Assembly (NCBI RefSeq): GCF_003352045.1
Contig: NZ_CP025815.1
Location: 1,984,001-2,048,000 of the forward strand
From: Sulfitobacter sp. JL08
Lineage (GTDB): Bacteria > Pseudomonadota > Alphaproteobacteria > Rhodobacterales > Rhodobacteraceae
Direction of reading: 5' to 3'
DNA: 64,000 nucleotides
The notes beneath the pieces are model-generated. The model had not been told where the DNA came from. It worked only from the letters and a program-made list of their open reading frames with translations, and did no database searches. Below, one piece after another: positions 55,930-63,588 of this stretch. The position numbers and the translations under genes are program-made. Position 1 is the first letter of the stretch. Each line of letters starts with the position of its first letter.

Positions 55930-56625
55930 TTAGGCAGCTTTCTGTTGTGACTTTCTCCTGCGGCGAGCAATGAAGCCAAGACCGCCCACGCCAGCCAGAA
56001 GCATCGGCAGGGCAGCAGGGAGGGGTACTGGCGACAAACCATCGGGACGCCACGGTTCACATTTCGGTGGCGTGTAGTTGCTTGGTATGCAGCCGGGAGG
56101 TGGAGGGCCTAGTGAAAGAACAACCGAAGTTACTGAAGCTGGGGTACTGGCATAATCACGTAGTTCGTATCGGGAGAATATGTATGCTGCACTAGCTACG
56201 GATCCATTAAAATCGTAACCCCCAGCGTCACCAAACGGGGCTTCGAGGAATGAAATAGACGGTGAATAAGGGTTGGATATCGCAACCCTAAAAAAAGCAA
56301 TATCGTCATAAAATGATGGTGGTCTCGTACTCGAAGTATCGATACCATACCCATAACCTACAATTTCAGTAGTGCCATCTCCGAGTGCGTCGTATCCAGT
56401 ATCGACGCTACCGAATACTCTAAGGTAGATTGTGTCGATATTGGAAGATGACGTTGAATCGTGACTAATATAGCCATCCCCATCGACGTCAGTTCCAATA
56501 AAACTTCCTGATGTGTACATTTCACTGTTAGATCCAGTTATAGAAAAACTCAACGTTGATGCACTTAGAGAGACCGGAGCCACAACCATCGCAGCTACAG
56601 CCGCCATCAAAATTCTCTTCATCAT
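55930..56625 (-). CDS. VPLPA-CTERM sorted exported protein
   Basis: A 231-residue protein with an N-terminal signal peptide (about 1-22) and a C-terminal tail PVPLPAALPMLLAGVGGLGF followed by RRRRK. This is the VPLPA form of the PEP-CTERM sorting signal, processed by an exosortase. The body is Ser/Asp/Gly-rich beta sequence. The Met at 56625, preceded by GGGGAA, is preferred to GTG at 56640. No exosortase gene is in the window. Confidence 0.82.
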   Translation of the reverse strand: MMKRILMAAVAAMVVAPVSLSASTLSFSITGSNSEMYTSGSFIGTDVDGDGYISHDSTSSSNIDTIYLRVFGSVDTGYDALGDGTTEIVGYGYGIDTSSTRPPSFYDDIAFFRVAISNPYSPSISFLEAPFGDAGGYDFNGSVASAAYIFSRYELRDYASTPASVTSVVLSLGPPPPGCIPSNYTPPKCEPWRPDGLSPVPLPAALPMLLAGVGGLGFIARRRRKSQQKAA

Positions 56626-56640
56626 AAAATAATTCCCCAC

Positions 56641-56958
56641 ACCCGAATAATACCCAGATCAGAAAGTCATACATACATTGTAATTTTTAGCCAGCACTGA
56701 TCCAGATCAACTCAAAAGGTCAGCTTCAAATTCTCAAGTAAATCATTTCGTTACATCCAGTGAAAAATTACCGAGATAATTTGGGCATGTCATTCTGAAT
56801 AGAAGAGGTACCCCGACACCCCCCTGTCCCCTCTTGCTGCACCACACAGACATTTAGATTTTTTCAACGTTTATGGCATTTACTGGGTGCAACCTACGTT
56901 GACATTCCATCTTTCACGACTCATATTACGTTAGCGACTGATGAACGAGAGAGATGAG
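56641..56958. other. Promoter region of the second serine recombinase
   Basis: A gene-free AT-rich stretch whose right end holds a strong promoter listed separately. No other feature seen. Confidence 0.5.
56899..56927 (+). promoter_or_regulatory. Consensus sigma70 promoter
   Basis: TTGACA (56899-56904), 17-base spacer, CATATT (56922-56927). Transcription would start near 56934, so an ATG at 56941 would be almost leaderless and the ATG at 56959 fits better. Confidence 0.65.
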
Positions 56959-57627
56959 ATGTTGGAACAGTACGTAGTTTACAAACGAGTAAGTACTAAA
57001 GGGCAGGGTGAATCAGGTCTTGGCTTGGAAGCTCAACAGCGTGACATTGGGCTGTATCTTGAGAACTACGCCCCCAAGGAACACAAGGTAATAGACACCT
57101 TTACTGATGTTCTATCAGGTGCCAGCAGTGACAGACCCCAGTTAAACAAGGCTATCAAGATGGCAAAGGAAAACAACGCTATCCTTTTGATTGCCAAGCT
57201 GGACCGACTTAGCAGAAAGGTCTCCTTTATCGCCACCCTGATGGATGATCCAAAGCTTATGCTTCGTGTGGCTGTCATGCCTAACGCAGACAAGTTCCAG
57301 CTTCACATATATGCAGCACTGGCAGAACAAGAGCGTGAGTTCATATCAACTCGAACCAAAGCTGCGCTGAAAGAAGCCAAGGCAAGGGGTGTTAAACTGG
57401 GTGGCTACCGGGAAGGCACAAAGAAACGACACAAGGCGTTGCAGGTTGAAGCCTTGAAGAGAGCGCAACACGTCTATCCAACGATCAAAGCCTATCGCGA
57501 CAGTGGATTGACACTCCAGCAGACAGCAGATGAGATGAATCGTATTGGCTTGAAGACTGCCAGAGGGGGGCAATGGTATCCGTCAACTGTCAGGGGGGTG
57601 GTAGATAGGGTCTTGGATAATGCCTGA
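56959..57627 (+). CDS. Serine recombinase (resolvase family)
   Basis: A 222-residue recombinase. Catalytic segment VYKRVSTKGQ (Arg10, Ser12), KLDRLSRKVSF (about 76-86) and a C-terminal HTH-like DSGLTLQQTADEMNRIGLKTARGGQWYPSTV, the form found in small serine recombinases of phage/resolvase type. The start at 56959 has GAGAG six bases upstream; a longer form from 56941 is possible. It differs in sequence from the recombinase at 44106. Confidence 0.9.
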   Translation: MLEQYVVYKRVSTKGQGESGLGLEAQQRDIGLYLENYAPKEHKVIDTFTDVLSGASSDRPQLNKAIKMAKENNAILLIAKLDRLSRKVSFIATLMDDPKLMLRVAVMPNADKFQLHIYAALAEQEREFISTRTKAALKEAKARGVKLGGYREGTKKRHKALQVEALKRAQHVYPTIKAYRDSGLTLQQTADEMNRIGLKTARGGQWYPSTVRGVVDRVLDNA

Positions 57628-57640
57628 GAGCGCCTGAGAG

Positions 57641-57692
57641 GGGTGCTACAGAGCCTCTAGACCTGTTTGGAAGGGCACCCTAGACTAGAGGC
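57641..57692. repeat. Interleaved inverted repeats after the second recombinase
   Basis: GGGTGC (57641) pairs with GCACCC (57675), and GCCTCTAG (57653) pairs with CTAGAGGC (57685); the two pairs interlock. Its first half matches 44931-44961. It starts 14 bases after the recombinase stop. Confidence 0.55.
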
Positions 57693-57904
57693 TTAGAATG
57701 GCTGTAAGGCGCCTCTCCGTGGCTGTACGTGGATATTCTATATATTGATTTATTCTGAGTGGAGACACAACATATAGATACTATCAAATGATGTAATTCA
57801 CTCTGGATGCCTCATATACACGTAAGTGTTTGTTTTAAAAGCAATAACTTTATATTTACCTATAGAAAGTATACCTTAAGTTCTTACGCGCGTACGAGGC
57901 AGGT

Positions 57905-59212
57905 TCACCTTGTTCTTAGCCAAGGGTGTTCCACCGAGTTCAATGCGTCTGCTCTGACTTTCAAGCTGGGACCAGAGCCATAAGACCCGGCAACATCCCC
58001 ACTCGAATGACCCGTTATGAAGTTGTTAACGTCCTCTGGTACGCCAGCATCACGTAAGAGGTCTTTCAAGTTACCCCGTAGTGAATGAACAACCTTCTGC
58101 CTGTCCGGTGTGACCTTACGAACATATTTCATCAGAGCCTTACTGGCTGGACTTTGAGCCTTCCCGTCTGCGTCACGTTTAAATTGGGGGAACACCTGAC
58201 CAGTTTTACCAGCTACAACGGGATACAAATGTTCGATCACTGTAGGGCAGGGGACAAGCCTCTTTGATCCAGTTGTCTTAACAATTGATTTGGTCAGATC
58301 GAAATACTTGATCCCGTCTTTCACCTTCACCTCGTCCCATTCAAGCAAGGTGATTTCATCCAAGCGACACCCTGTCACCATGAGCGTAGTCAACAAGGTT
58401 TTCAAATGATCTGGCATAGATAGAGCAAATAGTTCATGCAATTCTGACTGTTCAAATGGGATGAAATGTTTCGTTGGTGTCCCGAGTTTGTAATCAATCG
58501 TTATGTCTCTGAACGGATTTCTTTCAATCTTGTCTTTTCGTACAGACCAATCCAGCAATCGACTGATGTACGAACTCTTTTTCTTGATGGTTTTATAGGC
58601 CAGACCGGACATGCTGTCGTGCCACCTGTTGCCTGTCCGGGTCTCAATTTGGTCAACAGGCAGATCACCAGCGAATTCGATAAACTGACCGACCGACAGC
58701 TTGGCATCCATTTCTGTTTTCAATTTGTCGTATGGCTTGCTGGCAAAGAATTCTTCTGCCACTTCTGACAGCTTAGGTGCCTTCGTGGTGGTTTCTTTTT
58801 CTTCAGTGGTCGCTTTGAAAAGCTTGTAAGCTTCTTCTGCCCTGATCTGCTCAGATATAATAGCACGGTCTTCCTCTGGTTCGCCAATGAATGGCTGAAC
58901 AGTTTGACCTATTATCATTCGTTCTAATCTTTCTGGATCATCGCGCATCATGGCTTTCAGCTCATCCAAGGACCACGACATCAGGTCAGCCACCTTTTGC
59001 AACGGATCAGGTCTGGCAGCGTCCAGCTCTGCCCTCATCGCTGTGGTTATGTCGTGCTGTACAGCTTTTGCATGGGTCAAATCAGAGGTCTTGGTGCTTC
59101 GCTTCAACTGGGTTCGATCTTTAAAATAAGGCCGTAGCTCCTTGGGTATTGTCATGAAGACGTACCACTTTCCCTTGTTCTTAGTCAGGGTCGATGTTGG
59201 GTAATGCGACAC
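57905..59212 (-). CDS. Tyrosine integrase of the proximal element
   Basis: A 435-residue phage-type integrase. N-terminal arm-binding region (YPTSTLTKNKGKWYVFMTIP) and SAM-like core domain precede the catalytic part: Arg in TGCRLDEITLLEW (about 286), Lys in KTTGSKRLVP (about 318), HSLRGNLKDLL (about 380), GHSSG (about 405) and a Tyr in AGSYGSG. It begins 77 bases from the tRNA-Ser 3' end and reads away from it, the usual layout of tRNA-integrating elements. Two TATACTCCC motifs lie in its upstream region. Confidence 0.92.
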   Translation of the reverse strand: MSHYPTSTLTKNKGKWYVFMTIPKELRPYFKDRTQLKRSTKTSDLTHAKAVQHDITTAMRAELDAARPDPLQKVADLMSWSLDELKAMMRDDPERLERMIIGQTVQPFIGEPEEDRAIISEQIRAEEAYKLFKATTEEKETTTKAPKLSEVAEEFFASKPYDKLKTEMDAKLSVGQFIEFAGDLPVDQIETRTGNRWHDSMSGLAYKTIKKKSSYISRLLDWSVRKDKIERNPFRDITIDYKLGTPTKHFIPFEQSELHELFALSMPDHLKTLLTTLMVTGCRLDEITLLEWDEVKVKDGIKYFDLTKSIVKTTGSKRLVPCPTVIEHLYPVVAGKTGQVFPQFKRDADGKAQSPASKALMKYVRKVTPDRQKVVHSLRGNLKDLLRDAGVPEDVNNFITGHSSGDVAGSYGSGPSLKVRADALNSVEHPWLRTR

Positions 59213-59216
59213 GATT

Positions 59217-59236
59217 TATACTCCCTTTATACTCCC
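59217..59236. repeat. Integrase arm-type motif pair, right end
   Basis: TATACTCCC at 59217-59225 and 59228-59236, 53-72 bases from the right att core and just upstream of the integrase start, so integrase could also repress its own gene. Confidence 0.6.
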
Positions 59237-59288
59237 AAATATTCTCTTTTGTGTAATGTAATAAGGGAATAAGGGCAATAAGGGTAGT

Positions 59289-59378
59289 TGGCGGAGAGAC
59301 AGGGATTCGAACCCTGGGAACCCTTACGAGCTCAACGGTTTTCGAAACCGTCCCGTTCGACCACTCCGGCACCTCTCC
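59289..59378 (-). tRNA. tRNA-Ser (anticodon CGA)
   Basis: 90 bases including an encoded CCA. Acceptor stem GGAGAGG with TCTCTCC and discriminator G; anticodon stem ACGGT/ACCGT around the loop TTCGAAA, anticodon CGA (reads UCG); a long variable arm (TTGAGCTCGTAAGGGTTCCC region) as in all tRNA-Ser; T arm loop TTCGAAT. Its 3' end is the attachment site of the accessory elements. Confidence 0.95.
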
Positions 59379-59525
59379 GCGGGGGTCTTGCAGGGGCGTG
59401 TAACTTGGACCGCGCAGCGTGGCAAGATCAGAATTCGCCTCATCCGCTGTCACGGGGATTTTCATTGCCTGCGGGATGAAATGGCTTAGGCTTGGCACCG
59501 TCGCACAGCTCAACAGGACGTTTTC

Positions 59526-60368
59526 ATGCCCCGCCCTCTTCTTATCCTTTCCAAAGCCCTGGTTCTGGGGCTGGTTCTGTCTCTGGGGTCGTTCTGGCCG
59601 GCGCAGGCCGCCGATCGTGCCCGGCTTGAGGCGTTTTTGACCGTGACAGGATTTGATGTCGCGCTGGAAAGCATCAAGCTTTCGGCGGCATCGGCGCCTG
59701 AAATGCTGGGGCTGGATACGGACGCGTTCGGTGATGACTGGACCCGCCTTGCCGACGATATCTTTGAAACGGAAACCCTGCATGACATGGCGCTGGACAT
59801 TCTGGAACAGACGCTCAGCGACGATTTACTGGCCCATGCGGCCGAATTTTATGCCTCGGATCTGGGGCAGCGGCTGGTGGTGGCGGAAAACGCATCGCAC
59901 ATGATGGAGGACGATACCGCCAAATCCGCGCAGGGCGAGGCGATCGTGGCGCAGCTGGTTGCGGACGGGTCTGACCGGCTTAACAGCCTGAACCGGATGA
60001 ATGCGGCCATTGATACGGCGGGCCACGGGGTGCGGGCGTTGCAGGAAATCCAGTTGCGGTTTCTGATGGCGGCAGCGGCGGCGGGCGTGATCGAACTGCG
60101 CATCGACATAGAAGACCTGCGCGGCATGATGCGCGAGCAGGAGGGTGAACTGCGCCGTGCCATGCAAAAATCCGGCCTGTCGGGGGCGGCCTATACCTAC
60201 CGCGATTTTTCCGATGCCGAAGTTCTTGCCTATGCCAAGGCGTTGGAACATCCCGATATGAAACTGGTCTATGAATTGATGAACGCCGTGCAGTACGAGA
60301 TTATGGCGAACCGGTTCGAAAAACTGGCCGCACGTATGGCCGATCTGCATCCGGGAACCGAATTGTGA
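59526..60368 (+). CDS. DUF2059 domain protein, copy 1
   Basis: A 280-residue exported protein with a signal peptide (about 1-26, AQAAD). It contains DUF2059-like helices (LLAHAAEFYASDLGQRLVVAEN, about 98-119, and a later AEVLAYAKALEHPDMKLVYELMNAV). Function unknown. It overlaps the next DUF2059 gene by 4 bases (GTGA). Confidence 0.75.
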   Translation: MPRPLLILSKALVLGLVLSLGSFWPAQAADRARLEAFLTVTGFDVALESIKLSAASAPEMLGLDTDAFGDDWTRLADDIFETETLHDMALDILEQTLSDDLLAHAAEFYASDLGQRLVVAENASHMMEDDTAKSAQGEAIVAQLVADGSDRLNSLNRMNAAIDTAGHGVRALQEIQLRFLMAAAAAGVIELRIDIEDLRGMMREQEGELRRAMQKSGLSGAAYTYRDFSDAEVLAYAKALEHPDMKLVYELMNAVQYEIMANRFEKLAARMADLHPGTEL

Positions 60369-61195
60369 ACGTGATCTGGTCCCGTATTTGTGCCGCGAGC
60401 GCGGTCCTGTTGATCTCTGCCTCCTGCCTGATGGCACAGGGCACCGCGCGCGTCACGTTGTTGATGGACGCATTGAAGATGGCAGAGATGATGCAGATCG
60501 TGCGCACCGAGGGGCTTGATTACGCGCGCGATCTGAATGCCGACATGCTGGACGGGCAGGGCAGCGGGTTCTGGGCCAGCCAGGTCGACAGGATTTACGA
60601 TATCCACCGCATGAGCGAAACCACCCGCGCCGGGCTGGCGAACGCGCTGCAGGGCAGCGATCTGGATGCAACGCTGGCATTTTTCCAGACACCTGCCGGT
60701 GAACGCATCGTGGCCCTTGAAAACGCCGCGCGCGGCGCGATGGGGGATGATGACATCGAAGAAATCGCGCGCCAGAATTATCGCGACCTGGCGCAAGACG
60801 GCGGCAACCGACTGGATCTGATCCGCGCCTTTGTCACTGCAAACGATCTGCTGGAGCGGAATGTCAGCGGCGCCCTGACTTCAAACTACCAGTTTTTCCG
60901 CGGTTTGAGCGACGGCAACGCCTTTGACATGAGCGAAGACGAAATGATTGCCGAAGTCTGGGCGCAAGAGGAAGAGATACGTGCCGACACGGAAGAGTGG
61001 CTGATGGGATATCTTTTGATGGCCTATCAACCGCTGAGCGATGAGGAATTGGAAGCCTATATCGCGTTTTCGCGCACCGATGCAGGACAAGCGCTGAACC
61101 GCGGGCTGTTTGACGGTTTCAACGCCATGTACACCGATATTTCCTATGCGCTCGGACGGGCTGTCGCGCTGGAACTGGCCGCCAGCGAATTATAA
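60365..61195 (+). CDS. DUF2059 domain protein, copy 2
   Basis: A 276-residue exported paralogue of the preceding gene, starting with GTG inside its stop. Signal segment at about 8-25; repeated DUF2059-like blocks DATLAFFQTPAGERIVALENAARG and DEELEAYIAFSRTDAGQALNRGLFDGF. Translational coupling suggests the two proteins act together, perhaps as a heterodimer (inference). Its stop abuts the convergent Hint-domain gene. Confidence 0.75.
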   Translation: MNVIWSRICAASAVLLISASCLMAQGTARVTLLMDALKMAEMMQIVRTEGLDYARDLNADMLDGQGSGFWASQVDRIYDIHRMSETTRAGLANALQGSDLDATLAFFQTPAGERIVALENAARGAMGDDDIEEIARQNYRDLAQDGGNRLDLIRAFVTANDLLERNVSGALTSNYQFFRGLSDGNAFDMSEDEMIAEVWAQEEEIRADTEEWLMGYLLMAYQPLSDEELEAYIAFSRTDAGQALNRGLFDGFNAMYTDISYALGRAVALELAASEL

Positions 61196-62209
61196 TTACA
61201 ACATCTGTGCCAGAAGGCTCGCCTCGTGGGCGCGGGCTTCGGGGCGGGCCAGCTTGCGGGGCAGGCGCGGTGCCAGATCGGGAAACAGCGCAAGCACTTC
61301 GGCGGCCTGTTCCAAGGCGGCATCGCTGCGCGCCGTGTCGCCGACATAATAGCTTTCACTGTCGCAACCCTGGGTGCGCACAATCTCATGATCGTCAAAC
61401 ATGATGTGCACGTAAGTGACAAACCCCATTGGGCTGCGTTTGACACTGCACCCGTTCACAAGGTGTTTGGCCGCGACAAGTACGGTATCGCATCCCATGT
61501 AAAGTTGCGCATGCGCGCCTGTGATCAGCATGCGATGGTTGGGCGAAATCAGCAGATCGCGCGATGCCCCCAACGTGCCCTTGCAGATCCGAACAGGTGC
61601 CATGGCCCCCATGCCCGGAACGCTGCGGCGCCCGACCCAGCGCACCGGTTGCGCCCCGTGATGCAGGGTATCGACAAGATCGCCCGCGACCAGAACGCCA
61701 ACCCTGCGCACCCCTGTTGGCGTATCAATCAGGGTTGCGCTGGTGAAGCAGGCAAATTCACTGTAGCTGCGCGCCCCGTTGCCACCGATATTGTCCTCTT
61801 GCGTAAAGACATATTGCTGCCCGGGCACCATGGGCTGTGTGGTGATAAAGGCTGTGGTTGTGTTGTTGCCGGAATTCTGGTCGCCAATGGTTATGGAAAA
61901 CCCTTCGAACCCGTTGTTGTCGGTCAGCACATAATTAACCACGACATGGCTGCCTGCGGGATACAGAACACCGTCAATCGTAATGTCGCTGGCCAGCGGT
62001 TGCGACGGGTCCGAACCGGTTGTTTCGTGAAGCAGCGCATCGTCATCGTCGATCACGATTTGCAACGGCGTGGCTGACGGATCAAGTGTCATCGTGAAGG
62101 GCGGCGATCCCTGAGCGCGCGCGCCTTGTTCATCCGGCGGCGTGATATTGGCACCTGTGGTCAGGAAATCGGACAGTTGATAGACATATTGCAGCGTAAA
62201 AAGAGCCAT
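61196..62209 (-). CDS. Hint (hedgehog/intein) domain protein
   Basis: A 337-residue protein. The Hint domain starts at CFTSATLIDTPTGVRRVGVLVAGD (about 166) and includes PVRWVGRRSVPG and LLISPNHRMLITGAHAQLYMG, the typical block order of Rhodobacteraceae Hint_2 proteins. The N-terminal 160 residues are a beta-rich domain. Such proteins are often exported by type I secretion, but no transporter is nearby. The frame extends to 62269; the Met at 62209 is preferred. Confidence 0.85.
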   Translation of the reverse strand: MALFTLQYVYQLSDFLTTGANITPPDEQGARAQGSPPFTMTLDPSATPLQIVIDDDDALLHETTGSDPSQPLASDITIDGVLYPAGSHVVVNYVLTDNNGFEGFSITIGDQNSGNNTTTAFITTQPMVPGQQYVFTQEDNIGGNGARSYSEFACFTSATLIDTPTGVRRVGVLVAGDLVDTLHHGAQPVRWVGRRSVPGMGAMAPVRICKGTLGASRDLLISPNHRMLITGAHAQLYMGCDTVLVAAKHLVNGCSVKRSPMGFVTYVHIMFDDHEIVRTQGCDSESYYVGDTARSDAALEQAAEVLALFPDLAPRLPRKLARPEARAHEASLLAQML

Positions 62210-62539
62210 TGGTACCTCGCACTCACGAAACAGTTTGCCTATCTGCGATTTGCGGCGGTTTGATGGCATTTCAAATGGAAAGACCGAAACCGGCGCGATA
62301 TTGCCAAAGTCCCGCGAAATCCGGGATCAGGGCAGGCGACGTGGCAGGATCAGCGCGGTGGCATTCTTCCTCTTGACTTGGTCCCGTCTTCCCCTCATAA
62401 GCCCGCATCTCGGCGGGAAAGGTCCCGATCCGGGTTTATTTTTCAATGACGCCCCAAGGGCGCGCTGTTCGAGGTGGCCAAACGGCCGAAAACACCCGCA
62501 AGGGGACCACAGAACGCGGCAAAAGCGAAGGAAAGATGC
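62210..62539. other. Leader and promoter region of rplU-rpmA
   Basis: No supported gene. The last 100 bases before rplU are likely the ribosomal-protein mRNA leader; an autoregulatory structure is possible but I cannot define one. A frame from 62474 joins in phase with rplU but has a non-family N terminus. Confidence 0.5.
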
Positions 62540-63229
62540 ATGTTTGCGGTCCTCAAGACCGGCGGCAAGCAGTACAAAGTTCAATCGGGCGATACGCTTC
62601 GTGTTGAAAAACTGGCTGCAGACGCTGGCGAAACAGTACAATTCAACGAAATTCTGATGCTGGGCGGTGACAAGCCGGTCGTTGGCGCGCCATTGGTGGC
62701 AGATGCCGGCGTACAGGCCGAAGTGGTCGACCAGATCAAGGGCGACAAGCTGATCCATTTCGTCAAGCGCCGCCGCAAGCACGGTTCGCAGCGCACCAAG
62801 GGCCATCGCCAAAAGCTGACCCTGATCCGCGTGACCGAAATTCTGGCCAAAGGTGCAGACAAATCCGGCGTGAAAGCCGCGATCGGCGCAGGTTCGGTAT
62901 CCGCTGTTGCGGTCGCTGCCGCTGCCCCGAAGAAATCTGCGAAAAAGGCCGACACAAAGGCGAAAGCCGAGACAAAGGCCGAGGCATCCAAAAAGGCTGC
63001 GGCCCCGAAAGCCGCTGCAAAATCCGCCGCTGCTGACGATCTCAAGCAACTGTCCGGTGTTGGCCCCGCGCTCGAGAAAAAGCTGCATTCCGCAGGCGTG
63101 ACCACATTTGCCCAGGTGGCAGCGTGGACAGAGGCGGATGTCGCTGCTATGGACGAGCAACTGTCGTTCAAAGGCCGGATCGAGCGTGAAGGCTGGATCG
63201 AACAGGCCAAAGAACTGGCTAAAGGCTAA
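62540..63229 (+). CDS. rplU: Ribosomal protein L21 with C-terminal helix-hairpin-helix extension
   Basis: A 229-residue protein. Residues 1-103 are L21 ([14 protein letters not shown] start, [23 protein letters not shown] motif). Then a lysine/alanine-rich linker (about 130-165) and a C-terminal helix-hairpin-helix module, [20 protein letters not shown] with [15 protein letters not shown]. Standard L21 is about 103 residues; the extension is known in Rhodobacteraceae but its role is not. The Met at 62540 is the family start, with GAAGG upstream. Confidence 0.95.
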   Translation: MFAVLKTGGKQYKVQSGDTLRVEKLAADAGETVQFNEILMLGGDKPVVGAPLVADAGVQAEVVDQIKGDKLIHFVKRRRKHGSQRTKGHRQKLTLIRVTEILAKGADKSGVKAAIGAGSVSAVAVAAAAPKKSAKKADTKAKAETKAEASKKAAAPKAAAKSAAADDLKQLSGVGPALEKKLHSAGVTTFAQVAAWTEADVAAMDEQLSFKGRIEREGWIEQAKELAKG

Positions 63230-63240
63230 GGAGAAACCAA

Positions 63241-63510
63241 ATGGCACATAAAAAAGCAGGCGGTTCATCCCGTAACGGTCGCGACTCTGCGGGTCGTCGT
63301 CTTGGTGTAAAGCTGTACGGTGGCCAGTCGGCTATTTCCGGCAACATCATCGTGCGTCAGCGCGGCACCAAATTCTGGCCGGGCGAGGGCGTTGGCATGG
63401 GCAAGGATCATACGATCTTTGCAACTGTTGACGGCGCAGTGACCTTTCACAAGGGCCTTAAAAACCGCACATTCATTTCGGTCATGCCGGTGGCAGAGGC
63501 CGCTGAATAA
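63241..63510 (+). CDS. rpmA: Ribosomal protein L27
   Basis: An 89-residue large-subunit protein with the family signature [15 protein letters not shown] at the start and [17 protein letters not shown]. It follows rplU by 11 bases with an AAGGAG site, in the usual operon. Confidence 0.97.
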   Translation: MAHKKAGGSSRNGRDSAGRRLGVKLYGGQSAISGNIIVRQRGTKFWPGEGVGMGKDHTIFATVDGAVTFHKGLKNRTFISVMPVAEAAE

Positions 63511-63537
63511 GCCGTACCGAAGTGGTTTGACATTTCA

Positions 63538-63570
63538 GGGGATCGGCGAAACCGCCGGTCCCCTTTCTTA
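63538..63570 (+). terminator. Rho-independent terminator after rpmA
   Basis: GGGGATCGGCG pairs with CGCCGGTCCCC (one G:U pair) around AAAC, followed by TTTCTT. Confidence 0.75.
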
Positions 63571-63588
63571 TTTGACGGAATTGATTTC

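Larger units (their letters stand above)
45314..59305. mobile_element. Proximal integrated element carrying the Hxs locus
   Basis: A 14-kb element between att copies at 45314 and 59289, with a tyrosine integrase at its right end reading away from tRNA-Ser(CGA). Four TATACTCCC motifs sit near the two ends. Cargo: the Hxs peptide-modification locus with two MauG-like proteins, a ClpP/SppA-fold exported protein, a polymerase-like protein, a lipoprotein, a VPLPA-CTERM protein and a serine recombinase. No conjugation or capsid genes are seen, so mobilisation would need integrase alone or outside help. Confidence 0.82.

Noticed and set aside
39910-59305. The accessory region as a prophage
   Set aside because: There are no capsid, terminase, portal, tail or lysis genes; only integrase, recombinases and cargo.
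61226-62077. A 283-residue plus-strand frame opposite the Hint-domain gene
   Set aside because: The Hint protein has clear family motifs; the opposite frame has none.
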